A stretch of DNA of 64,000 nt from Desulfosalsimonas propionicica (GTDB lineage Bacteria; Desulfobacterota; Desulfobacteria; Desulfobacterales; Desulfosalsimonadaceae), in NCBI RefSeq assembly GCF_013761005.1, contig NZ_JACDUS010000003.1, forward strand, positions 62,001 to 126,000. Direction: 5' to 3'. The notes under the pieces were generated by a model. That model worked only from the letters and a program-made list of their open reading frames with translations, was not told where the DNA came from and did not search any database. The number at the start of each line of letters is the position of its first letter. The stretch's first letter is position 1. The position numbers were made by a program, and so were the translations under genes. Below, piece by piece: positions 51,958 through 59,978 of the stretch.

Positions 51958-53009
51958 TTGATCATCTCCGGCCGATTTTGCGGATCCGGGTAGGCTGTCA
52001 GGCCGTATTGTATTTTTTCAATCACTTCTTCCGGATTGATGGTTTGCATCCGGCCCGGCTTGGTTTTGCGGGTAATCGGGGCGTGTTGTGCGTCCGGATC
52101 GTTGTAGTGGTCGATCAAGAGGTCATGGAACCGGTAGGGGCCGCAGCGCCTGGGATTGGAGTATCCATAGAGCCCTATGGTGGGTACACCCATTGCCACG
52201 GCAATGTGCAAAGGTCCCGTATCCGGGGACACCACCAGGCGGCAGCCCTGAAGCTGCATCATGGTGCGGCGGATGGGTTTTTCCAGGGCGATGACGGGTC
52301 GGCATTTGCATAGGGCGGCAATTTCTTCTGCAATCTGTTTTTCCCGTGCGCTGGGCCCGCCGATCATCATCGGCTCAAGACCCAGGCGGGATTTGACCGC
52401 GTCCATGACCCGGGCGTAGCCGGCCGGGGCCCATTCCTTTTGCCGGTGGGCCGTGGCAATGACAAATCCGGCAACCGGCCGGTCAATGCGGTCAAAATAG
52501 GCCTTCTGCCATTTGCGTTCCTCCGGGGTAAAACAAAAATCCCAGGTTTTTGTAAAATTTTGGATTCCCAGGTATTCCAGAAACTCGAAAAACTGATCCT
52601 GCACATGGCCCATGGGACGGCCGGGAATATGATGATTTGTGGCCAGCCAGTGCAGTTCCCTGGACCGGTGCCAGTCAAATCCGAGTTTGATTGTTGCCGG
52701 AGTAAACAGGGAAATCAGGCTCACCTTGGCGCTGACCTGCGGGATCACGGCCAGGTCAAAGCGCTGGCTGCGCAGGTCTGCAATCAGTTTTTGCCAGTCC
52801 GCGGCGCTGCTTTTGCGATCAAAGATGACAAACTGATCCACGCACGGCTGGTGCATGACCATTTCATAGGGAATGGTCTGCAGCACCCATGTCAGGCTGG
52901 CATGGGGAAAGCCTTGTTTCAGCCCGTTGGCCAAAGCCAGGGCATGGACCGTGTCGCCCACGGCAGAGGTGCGGATCAGACAGATTTTTTCAGGTGCGGG
53001 TTCAAGCAT
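51954..53009 (-). CDS. Glycosyltransferase family 9 (heptosyltransferase)
   Basis: 351 aa. GT9 motif SPDTGPLHIAVAMGVPTIGL near residue 265-285 and the N-terminal ICLIRTSAVGDTVHAL define the family. Adds heptose to the LPS core at the cytoplasmic face. First of the two-gene LPS operon; no strong ribosome site. Confidence 0.92.
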   Translation of the reverse strand: MLEPAPEKICLIRTSAVGDTVHALALANGLKQGFPHASLTWVLQTIPYEMVMHQPCVDQFVIFDRKSSAADWQKLIADLRSQRFDLAVIPQVSAKVSLISLFTPATIKLGFDWHRSRELHWLATNHHIPGRPMGHVQDQFFEFLEYLGIQNFTKTWDFCFTPEERKWQKAYFDRIDRPVAGFVIATAHRQKEWAPAGYARVMDAVKSRLGLEPMMIGGPSAREKQIAEEIAALCKCRPVIALEKPIRRTMMQLQGCRLVVSPDTGPLHIAVAMGVPTIGLYGYSNPRRCGPYRFHDLLIDHYNDPDAQHAPITRKTKPGRMQTINPEEVIEKIQYGLTAYPDPQNRPEMIK

Positions 53010-53169
53010 TTTTTATGCGTCAAAGGGGCAGCCCAGGCCCGGAATGGCCGGGCAAGGCCTTTTTTTCAGTGAGATTCGACTTGAAATCAATTGGGCTACA
53101 CTATATGGTTTGCCTTAAAAAATCAATGGATTTGTCCCATATGCACCGTTTGTGCGGAAAGGAACAACA

Positions 53170-53547
53170 ATGAAGGTTGAGGTCTCTGTGGGGGAACTCG
53201 TGGACAAGGCCACCATTGTCCACATCAAGTCCGAGCGGATTCATGATCCGGAAAAACTACGCAATATCAACAGAGAATTTGCTCTGCTCAAAACGGCCAT
53301 GGCGGCTGCGGGCATTGATGAAACAAGCCCCCAATACCTGCAGCTCTACGAGATCAACAGCCGGTTGTGGGATATCGAGGATGCCATTCGGGAAAAGGAG
53401 CGGACCAAATCCTTTGATGATGAATTCATATCCCTTGCCAGAAGCGTTTACTTCAACAATGATAAGCGCGCTGCGGTCAAGCGGGAAATCAACCTCGCCT
53501 GCGGATCCGAGCTGGTGGAGGAAAAAAGTTATCAATCTTATGAATGA
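53170..53547 (+). CDS. DUF6165-family small protein
   Basis: 125 aa from the ATG at 53170 (AAAGGA upstream). N-terminus VSVGELVDKATIVHIKSERI is the family signature; the remainder is helical with RLWDIEDAIREKER. Members cluster with LPS and capsule genes. Its function is unknown. Divergent from the GT9/kinase pair, consistent with an LPS link. Confidence 0.78.
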   Translation: MKVEVSVGELVDKATIVHIKSERIHDPEKLRNINREFALLKTAMAAAGIDETSPQYLQLYEINSRLWDIEDAIREKERTKSFDDEFISLARSVYFNNDKRAAVKREINLACGSELVEEKSYQSYE

Positions 53548-53626
53548 TCCGGCCTTATCTTCAATTTAGGTTTATGTATCATGCAGGGCCGCATAATCCA
53601 ACGGACCAAAAACCATGGGGAATCAG

Positions 53627-54406
53627 ATGAATTTGCGGGTGATGACGTTTAATCTGCGGTTTGAAAACGACCGGGACGGGCAAAATGCCTGGGAGTGCAG
53701 AAGGGCCATGGTCGTGCGGGTCATTGAAAAGCATGCCCCGGACATCCTGGGTACCCAGGAAGGAAAATGGGACCAGCTCATGTACCTGGCAGACAACCTG
53801 CCGGGTTATTGGATCCACATGCCCGGTCGGCAGGAAGACAAAAAGGCCCAGTGCCCGACGCTGTTTGTGCGCAAAGATCGGTTTGAGATCACGGGAGGCA
53901 GGGATCTCTGGCTGTCAAAAACCCCGGATGTTTACATGAGCAAGGACTGGGACAGTGCTTTTCCCCGGATGATGAGCTATGCCGAGCTTGCCTGCCGGGA
54001 AGATGAAGGCAGAAACATTTGTGCGGTTGTCACCCACCTGGATCACATCGGCAAAGAGGCCCGGTTTCACCAGGCAAAGATCATTGCGGAGCAGGCCGGA
54101 CGCACTCGTTTGCCCAGTCTGGTCATGGGTGATTTCAACGAGGAGCCCGAAGCCGATGTCCACCAGATTCTGACAGATCCGGCGGTTGGTCTGAAAGATA
54201 CCTGGCAGCAGTCAGGCGGGGGCTGGGGTCGGGATAGTTTCACCAGTCACGGGTTCACGGGTATTCCCCAAAAAAGTCGAATCGACTGGATACTGGCAAG
54301 CAAGGAATTTTCGGTTGATCATGTCCGGATCATCAAATACCAGGAAGACGGGTTTTACCCGTCGGACCATTTCCCGTACATGGCGGATTTGCGTCTGAGC
54401 GCATAA
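53627..54406 (+). CDS. Endonuclease/exonuclease/phosphatase-family protein
   Basis: 259 aa from the ATG at 53627 (GGGGA upstream). EEP fold: MTFNLRFEN (metal Asn), LGTQEGKW (metal Glu), VVTHLDHIGKEAR, LVMGDFNEEPEAD and SDHFPYMADL (catalytic Asp-His). No signal peptide. Such proteins cleave phosphodiesters in nucleic acids, sphingolipids or inositol phosphates; the sequence does not say which. Confidence 0.9.
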   Translation: MNLRVMTFNLRFENDRDGQNAWECRRAMVVRVIEKHAPDILGTQEGKWDQLMYLADNLPGYWIHMPGRQEDKKAQCPTLFVRKDRFEITGGRDLWLSKTPDVYMSKDWDSAFPRMMSYAELACREDEGRNICAVVTHLDHIGKEARFHQAKIIAEQAGRTRLPSLVMGDFNEEPEADVHQILTDPAVGLKDTWQQSGGGWGRDSFTSHGFTGIPQKSRIDWILASKEFSVDHVRIIKYQEDGFYPSDHFPYMADLRLSA

Positions 54407-54429
54407 AACCGTTCGTTGTCGGGGCGGTT

Positions 54430-56199
54430 TTATGCAAACAGGTCCAGGTGTTGGCCGGTTTTCAGGTCCACCAGCCCCTGCTCGCAGAGCCGGATAAACG
54501 GGATGGCCGCCCCGGTAAGGGTCAAAAGGCTCAGCACCGGATCGGGAAAGCCGATGCCAAGGGAGCTTGCAGCGGATTTGATTTCGCGGTTGGCTTCGAT
54601 GATGTCTGCCATGGGCTGTTCTGTCATGACCCCGAGAACGGGCAGGGCCAGTTCACCGATCACCCGGCCGTGTTTTACAGCAACAATGCCGCCGCTGTTG
54701 TGACTGACCCGGTTGATTGCAGCGGCCATGTCCGCGTCATTGACCCCTACAGCCACAAGATCCGAGGTGTCCCAGGCGCCGCTTGCCGCCATTGCCCCGG
54801 CCTTTATGCCAAATCCCTTTACCAGCCCTGTAAAGCATCTGCCCGGGTCCTGGCGGAAGTTGACAGCCGCTGCCTTGGCAATGTCGTTTTCCGGATCTGC
54901 CGCAATCCCGCCGTTGATCACGGGCAGGTCCATGATTTTTTCCCGGGTGACAAGGTCAGTGACCATTTCCATGACCCGGACGCGCTGAACAGGTTCCAAA
55001 TCCGGGGCGGTGACGGCAAAGTCGGCCGCATCCAGGTCCCTTGGCAGGCGCACGGTGTTGTAAGCGGTTTGGGCAAACACGTGGGGCCTTGGGGAAACCA
55101 GCAGTTTGCCGTTTTCCGCGATCACCTTCCCCCGGGAGACCACGCACCGGGCACAGATGGTGGAAATATCGGGTATAAGCACAAAATCCGCATCCCGCCC
55201 CGGGGCCACGGCACCGATCTGCAGATCCATCCGGAAGTGCTCGGCCACGTTTAAGGTGGCCATGCGGATGGCGTCCACAGGGGCAAAGCCAAGGTCAATG
55301 GCTTTTTGCACAATGGTTTCCATGTAGCCGGACCGGCTTAGCGCCTCGGGGGTGATGCCATCTGAGACCAGTGCGGCCCGGCGCAGATCGATGTTTTTGT
55401 GCCGGATTTCGGATACGGCTTCCAGGTCTTTTCGCACGCTGCCCTCGCGGATCATCACGTAAAGTCCCTGGCGCAGCCGGGACAGGGCTTCTTCTGCAGA
55501 AATGGGCTCATGACAGGAGGATATGCCCGCGGCCAGATAGGCCGCCAGTTTCTGCTCACTGGCTCCGGCCGTGTGGCCCTCCAGGGTTTTGCCGGACTTG
55601 CGCACCATTTCAAATGCCGCCATGTAGCGCTCCGGATGCTGGAGCACCTCCTGCCAGTAGGCTTCGCCCATGCCCAGAATCTCGGGCCGGGAAAGCAGGG
55701 CCTGCAGATCTTCTGTGTCAATTCCGGCCGATAGGCTGCTGATGGACACCATGGCCGGGGCGGTGGCAAAGATCTTGATGGGCTGTTCTCTGCACGCGGC
55801 CAGGTAGTCGGTGACCCCGGCCAGGCCGGCGGCAAAATAGCCCTCAAAGACTTCCGTGACAATGGTGGTGGTGCCGCCGGTCATGGCATATTTGAGAAAT
55901 TCTTCCGGGACCAGGGATGCGGCCATGTGGGTATGGCCGTCAATAAATCCGGGAATCACGGTCATGCCGCCGGCGTCAATGACATGGGTATCCGAATCCG
56001 CCATTTCTTCCACGCCCGTGCCCACATAGGCCACTTTGCCGTCTTTGACGCAAATTCCGCAGTTTTCCGGCAATTCGCCGGTAAACACGTTTAGCACCCG
56101 GGCATTGATCACAACCAGGTCCGCCGGGATTTTTCCCAGGGCCGCATCCATGAGCCGGGCTGCTGCATTGCCGAAGCTGTCGTTTGTGCCGGCGTCCAT
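54430..56199 (-). CDS. ade: Adenine deaminase
   Basis: 589 aa from the ATG at 56199, one base after the stop of the upstream gene; the match to the usual 588-residue length supports this start over the ATG at 56256. Amidohydrolase fold with GFIDGHTHMA (metal ligands), TTTIVTEVFEG and KTLEGHTAG, and the C-terminal domain GGIVAVKHGRVIGELALPVLGVM. Converts adenine to hypoxanthine and ammonia for purine salvage. Confidence 0.94.
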   Translation of the reverse strand: MDAGTNDSFGNAAARLMDAALGKIPADLVVINARVLNVFTGELPENCGICVKDGKVAYVGTGVEEMADSDTHVIDAGGMTVIPGFIDGHTHMAASLVPEEFLKYAMTGGTTTIVTEVFEGYFAAGLAGVTDYLAACREQPIKIFATAPAMVSISSLSAGIDTEDLQALLSRPEILGMGEAYWQEVLQHPERYMAAFEMVRKSGKTLEGHTAGASEQKLAAYLAAGISSCHEPISAEEALSRLRQGLYVMIREGSVRKDLEAVSEIRHKNIDLRRAALVSDGITPEALSRSGYMETIVQKAIDLGFAPVDAIRMATLNVAEHFRMDLQIGAVAPGRDADFVLIPDISTICARCVVSRGKVIAENGKLLVSPRPHVFAQTAYNTVRLPRDLDAADFAVTAPDLEPVQRVRVMEMVTDLVTREKIMDLPVINGGIAADPENDIAKAAAVNFRQDPGRCFTGLVKGFGIKAGAMAASGAWDTSDLVAVGVNDADMAAAINRVSHNSGGIVAVKHGRVIGELALPVLGVMTEQPMADIIEANREIKSAASSLGIGFPDPVLSLLTLTGAAIPFIRLCEQGLVDLKTGQHLDLFA

Positions 56200-56200
56200 C

Positions 56201-56689
56201 TCAGTGAGGCTCTTTGGGAAGGTCGGCATCCGATACATCCGTGCTGAGGTCTGCATGGATGTTGTTTAAGCCGTTTTCGTAGAACTCGTCGGCAAACAGC
56301 GATTCCAGGGCCCGGAGCTGGGCGGCGTTCTCCTCGTCAAAAAGCTCGTCATAGGTTTCAATACCCTTTTTGTCCACAAGGGTTTTCAAGGCCATGCGCT
56401 GGGCCAGGCCGAACCAGAACAGGTTGTCCTCGAAATCCTCGAGCAGGTCCATGACCTCGGATTCTTCCTCGTAATCCGGGGTGGGAACACAGGTGCCGGC
56501 CTGCTCGTCATAGGCCACCAGATCACCCAGGCCTTTTTCCCGGGCCCCCTCGTAAATCTTCTGGATTACCTGGTCATAATCCCGGGTTTCGGGGTTTTCC
56601 TCGGTTTCAAAAACGTGCAGGACCCAACTGGCGATCATGGCCAGATCCATGAGTTTCCGGTATTCTTCCTTGCTAAATTGCGTTGGCAT
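56201..56689 (-). CDS. Acidic conserved hypothetical protein
   Basis: 162 aa from the ATG at 56689 (AAGAGG upstream). Rich in Asp and Glu, mostly helical; motifs LMDLAMIASWVLHVFETEE and DNLFWFGLAQRMALKTL do not match any family I recognise. No signal peptide or membrane helix. Coupled to adenine deaminase by a one-base gap, so it may be a partner in purine metabolism or only share transcription. Confidence 0.65.
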   Translation of the reverse strand: MPTQFSKEEYRKLMDLAMIASWVLHVFETEENPETRDYDQVIQKIYEGAREKGLGDLVAYDEQAGTCVPTPDYEEESEVMDLLEDFEDNLFWFGLAQRMALKTLVDKKGIETYDELFDEENAAQLRALESLFADEFYENGLNNIHADLSTDVSDADLPKEPH

Positions 56690-56868
56690 GTCTACCTCTT
56701 TTTGGCTGGTTTTGATAAGTAAATGAAAATCTGTATCAGTAAATTTTTCAAGTAACAAAATGTCATTGAATTTTCAAGGTAATTTCACTTGTTGGAAAGT
56801 TTCGGGCAATTTTTTGTTTTTGTGAAACATCCTGCAAATATAAAGATCTTGCAGGGCTTTTTGCATCC

Positions 56869-56948
56869 GGGCCGACGGGGGGACGGGTTGCTCGCTGCTG
56901 ACCGCTTGCGCGCTCAAATGCGACTCGCAACCCGTCCCCCGTCGGCCC
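56869..56948. repeat. Palindromic element C, copy 2
   Basis: Arms GGGCCGACGG...GGGTTGC and GCAACCC...CCGTCGGCCC are complementary except for one extra G, around an apex CTGCTGACCGCTTGCGCGCT plus CAAATGCGACTC. The apex is the same as at 16.1 kb while the arms have a different sequence. It lies in the 480-base gap between divergent genes, which otherwise holds only the promoter at 57066-57093. Confidence 0.75.
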
Positions 56949-57065
56949 GCCCAACAGACATCGGCTGGCGGGTTTTTCAGGCAGCCGGATTTTCCCTTCG
57001 GCCGATGATCCGGGGTAGAGAGCCGGTATGATTTCCGGCCTTGCCTCCTGGACAATTCCGATCAC

Positions 57066-57093
57066 TTGACAAAAATCAGGCTTTTAGTATTGA
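57066..57093 (+). promoter_or_regulatory. Putative promoter of the HAD-like gene
   Basis: TTGACA (57066-57071), 16-base spacer, TATTGA (57088-57093), about 80 bases before the TTG start codon. Confidence 0.5.
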
Positions 57094-57171
57094 TATGGAT
57101 CAGGAAAAGATCCGGCCCGATGGCCCGGGTCTGGATTTAAAAAAATCACAAGCAAATCAAAAGGGGCGGGT

Positions 57172-57639
57172 TTGAAAATCGATATACCGGGATATGGCAT
57201 TCTGAATCTCAAATACGTGGTCATGGACTATAACGGCACCCTGGCCGTGGACGGCCGGGCCGTGGCCGGCGTGGACCGGGCACTGGAAAATCTGGCCGGT
57301 GAGCTGGAACTGCACGTGCTGACGGCCGATACCTTCGGCAAGGCGGCTGCAGAGCTTAAAGATATGCCCTGCAGCCTTTCGATTCTGCCTGCAGGCGACC
57401 AGTCAGCCGCCAAGCGCGATTATGTCAGGCAGTTGGGGGCGCAAAACACCGCTGCCATTGGAAACGGCAGAAATGACCGGCTCATGCTGGCCGAATCGGC
57501 CCTTGGCATCTGCGTTCTGCTCGATGAGGGGGCCTGTGTGGAGACCGTCAATGCTGCTGACGTGCTTTGCCCCTCCATTCTTTCGGCCCTGGGGGTGCTG
57601 GCCAGTCCTCTGCGCATCAAAGCCACCCTGAGAAGCTGA
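57172..57639 (+). CDS. HAD-superfamily hydrolase-like protein
   Basis: 155 aa from a TTG at 57172, with AAAGGGGC just before it. Motif I reads VVMDYNGTLA, with Asn instead of the second Asp typical of phosphatases, and motif IV is IGNGRNDRLMLAESALGI. The layout is that of soluble P-type-ATPase-like HAD proteins without a cap domain. Overlaps the J-domain gene by 1 base. The Asn may reduce phosphatase activity; substrate unknown. Confidence 0.78.
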   Translation: MKIDIPGYGILNLKYVVMDYNGTLAVDGRAVAGVDRALENLAGELELHVLTADTFGKAAAELKDMPCSLSILPAGDQSAAKRDYVRQLGAQNTAAIGNGRNDRLMLAESALGICVLLDEGACVETVNAADVLCPSILSALGVLASPLRIKATLRS

Positions 57640-58103
57640 TGAATCCCTTCTGGGTCGTTCTTATTATAGTGCTGGGCCTGATCTATATCATCAGCCCGGT
57701 GGATCTGCTGCCTGATTTTTTCCCCATTGCCGGCAGGCTCGATGATCTCGGGCTAGTGGCCCTGTTGATTTATTACCTGAAAACCGGCCGCTGGCCCGCC
57801 TTTATTTCGCGTATTGCCGGCTGGTTTTTCGGCACTGGCCGTTCGGGGGCGGGAAACTCCCGGAATCAGGGCCGGGCGGCCGGCGGCAAACAGCAGGCAG
57901 CCGGCAAAAAGGATCCCTATGCAGTGCTGGGCCTGTCACCCGGCGCATCAAGTCAGGAAATCCACGAGGCTTACCGCCGGCTGGCCCACCAGTATCATCC
58001 CGACAAAGTCTCTCATCTCGGGGAGGAATTCCAGGAACTGGCCAGGCAGCGTTTTCTGGAAATCCAGGAGGCTTACGAGGCCCTCACCGGCAAAACGCCT
58101 TAG
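57639..58103 (+). CDS. DUF1232 membrane protein with C-terminal J domain
   Basis: 154 aa from the ATG at 57639, overlapping the stop of the HAD-like gene (TGATGA). Residues 5-60 form a DUF1232 membrane part with two helices (VVLIIVLGLIYIISPVDLLPD), then a Gly/Ala-rich linker and a DnaJ domain with the HPD motif in YHPDKV. It would recruit DnaK to the inner membrane. Such combinations are frequent in Deltaproteobacteria; the client is unknown. Confidence 0.88.
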   Translation: MNPFWVVLIIVLGLIYIISPVDLLPDFFPIAGRLDDLGLVALLIYYLKTGRWPAFISRIAGWFFGTGRSGAGNSRNQGRAAGGKQQAAGKKDPYAVLGLSPGASSQEIHEAYRRLAHQYHPDKVSHLGEEFQELARQRFLEIQEAYEALTGKTP

Positions 58104-58738
58104 GTTCTTTTGTCGGCTGAATAGCAGAGATGCGCCAGAAAGCAGTTTTCGCATTCGGGTTTTCTGGCCTTGCAGATCTGCCGGCCGAAGAAGATCAGGT
58201 GCAGGGAAAAATCGTTCCATTCCTTTTTGGGAATCACCGTCATGAGATCCGCCTCGATTTTTTCCGGATCCTTGCTGCGGGTCATATCCAGGCGGCGGGA
58301 GATGCGCGCCACGTGAGTGTCAACCACCATGCCGGGAATGCCGAAGGCCGCTCCCAGCACCACGTTTGCGGTTTTGCGCCCCACGCCGGGCAGCGACACC
58401 AGATCTTCCAGGTTGCCCGGCACCCGGCCGTTGAATCGATCGGCCAGATCCCGGGCGCAGTTTTGAATATGCTTTGCCTTGTTCTTGTAAAATCCAGTGG
58501 GCCGGATCAGGGATTCAATCTCTTTGACGTCGGCTTCGGCAAAATCATTGGGTGTTTTGAATTTTTCAAACAATGGACCCACAACCGCATTGACCTGCCG
58601 GTCGGTGCATTGGGCTGAGAGAATGGTGGCCACCAGCAGTTCAAATGCATTGTTGTGTTTCAACTGCGTCTTGACATCCGGGTATTGGGCCCTTAATATC
58701 TGTCGAATTTCACGTATGCGATTTTTTTTTCCGGTCAT
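58100..58738 (-). CDS. nth: Endonuclease III
   Basis: 212 aa DNA glycosylase/AP lyase for oxidised pyrimidines. Helix-hairpin-helix with catalytic Lys in LPGVGRKTANVVL, catalytic Asp in VDTHVARI, and the C-terminal [4Fe-4S] cluster CKARKPECENCFLAHLC (C-x6-C-x2-C-x5-C). No ribosome site lies before the ATG at 58738: a MITE-like element begins 10 bases upstream. Overlaps the J-domain gene by 4 bases at the 3' end. Confidence 0.95.
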   Translation of the reverse strand: MTGKKNRIREIRQILRAQYPDVKTQLKHNNAFELLVATILSAQCTDRQVNAVVGPLFEKFKTPNDFAEADVKEIESLIRPTGFYKNKAKHIQNCARDLADRFNGRVPGNLEDLVSLPGVGRKTANVVLGAAFGIPGMVVDTHVARISRRLDMTRSKDPEKIEADLMTVIPKKEWNDFSLHLIFFGRQICKARKPECENCFLAHLCYSADKRT

Positions 58739-58741
58739 GTG

Positions 58742-58904
58742 AATGTTGATGGTCTCGTAAAAAGTCGGTTTTCAGATGGCGCCGTAAAAAGTTCAAGATC
58801 AAGGCTTGCGCGATTTCGAAGAATGCAGCGTACTTATCCGTACGTGAAATTCTGAGAAAGCGCGCGTAACGCAGATATTGGACTTTTACGGTGCCATCAA
58901 TGTT
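58742..58904. mobile_element. MITE-like element family 1, copy 3
   Basis: Element 58748-58898 (151 bp) in the opposite orientation, flanked by the direct repeat AATGTT (58742-58747, 58899-58904). Ends GATGGTCTCGTAAAAAG and CTTTTACGGTGCCATC; the tandem inner copy GATGGCGCCGTAAAAAG is present. It sits between the divergent nth and PP-loop genes. Confidence 0.88.
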
Positions 58905-58919
58905 GACCCGTCAATAAAA

Positions 58920-59978
58920 ATGGATATGAATTACTCTAGCGCCACAAATCATTTGCCTTTTCATAGCACGGATTGCAGCAAAAAAAAAACAAGAGCCTTG
59001 GGGCTTTGTTCCGGGGGGCTGGACAGCATCCTGGCCGGGCTTGTCCTTCGCCGACAGGGCATTGACGTGGTGTGGATCAGCTTTGAAACTCCTTTTTTTG
59101 ATGCGGAAAAAGCCCGGGCCGCAGCCGCGCAGACCGGCATTGAGCTGATTGTCAAAGATATCACGGATCGCTATTTGCCCATGCTGGCAGCTCCGCCGGC
59201 GGGCTACGGCCAGTTTGTCAATCCGTGCATGGATTGCCATGCCCTGATGTTTCGAATTGCCGGGGAAATGATGGAAGAACTCGGCGCGGATTTTTTGTTT
59301 TCCGGAGAGGTGGTGGGCCAGCGGCCCATGAGCCAGGTCAAGCCGTCTTTGCGATACGTGGAAAAACGCTCTGGCTATGACGGATATATCCTGCGCCCGC
59401 TGTCGGCCAAAAATCTGCCAATGACACCCATGGAAGAAAAGGGCCTGGTGGACCGCGATCAGCTCTGCGATTTTTCCGGCCGGTCCAGAAAGCCCCAGAT
59501 GGCGCTGGCAAAACAGTTCGGCATCACTGATTATCCGGCCCCGGCCGGCGGCTGCCTGCTGACGGATGCCGGGTTTGCCGCGCGTTTAAAGGACCTGATG
59601 GCCCACAGGCAGAAATGGCTCCGGCGGGAGCTGGATTTGCTTAAATACGGCCGGCACCTGCGCCTGGATGCCGGCACAAAGCTAGTGGTGGGCCGCAATA
59701 AGGCGGAAAACGAGCAGATTGCCCGTCTGTATGACCCGGAGGCAGATACCCGCATCCGAATGAATCAGATGGCCGGTCCCCTGGGCATCATTGTGGAGTA
59801 CACCGCCGGTGCCTGCATCCGGCAGGCCGCGGCCATATGCGCCGGCTACAGCAAGGCCGCGGGCGATCAGCCCGCAGAGGTTGAAGTCACCCTGCCGGGC
59901 GAAGACGCCCGGGTGATTTCCGTTGTTCCGGTCAACCCAGAAATTGCAAGCCAATGGATGATATTGTCATGCAGATAA
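58920..59978 (+). CDS. PP-loop ATPase, ThiI/MnmA-like, with NFACT/DUF814-like tail
   Basis: 352 aa from the ATG at 58920 (58926 also possible; a TTG at 58878 lies inside the repeat and is rejected). PP-loop LCSGGLDSILAGL near residue 30 adenylates RNA uridine in tRNA thiolases; NPCMDCHALMF carries the CxxC pair. The C-terminal part (KLVVGRNKAENEQIARLYD then AGPLGIIVEYTAG) resembles the RNA-binding NFACT-R/DUF814 region. A likely role is sulfur transfer to tRNA, but a different substrate is possible. Its end overlaps the next gene by 25 bases. Confidence 0.85.
   Translation: MDMNYSSATNHLPFHSTDCSKKKTRALGLCSGGLDSILAGLVLRRQGIDVVWISFETPFFDAEKARAAAAQTGIELIVKDITDRYLPMLAAPPAGYGQFVNPCMDCHALMFRIAGEMMEELGADFLFSGEVVGQRPMSQVKPSLRYVEKRSGYDGYILRPLSAKNLPMTPMEEKGLVDRDQLCDFSGRSRKPQMALAKQFGITDYPAPAGGCLLTDAGFAARLKDLMAHRQKWLRRELDLLKYGRHLRLDAGTKLVVGRNKAENEQIARLYDPEADTRIRMNQMAGPLGIIVEYTAGACIRQAAAICAGYSKAAGDQPAEVEVTLPGEDARVISVVPVNPEIASQWMILSCR

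Noticed and set aside
53081-53107. TTGAAA/TATATG promoter before the DUF6165 gene
   Set aside because: Spacing is only 15 bases and the -35 match is weak; too uncertain to list.
58878-58919. TTG start giving a longer PP-loop ATPase
   Set aside because: The extra codons lie in the end of a MITE-like element and its target duplication, so they are not original coding sequence.
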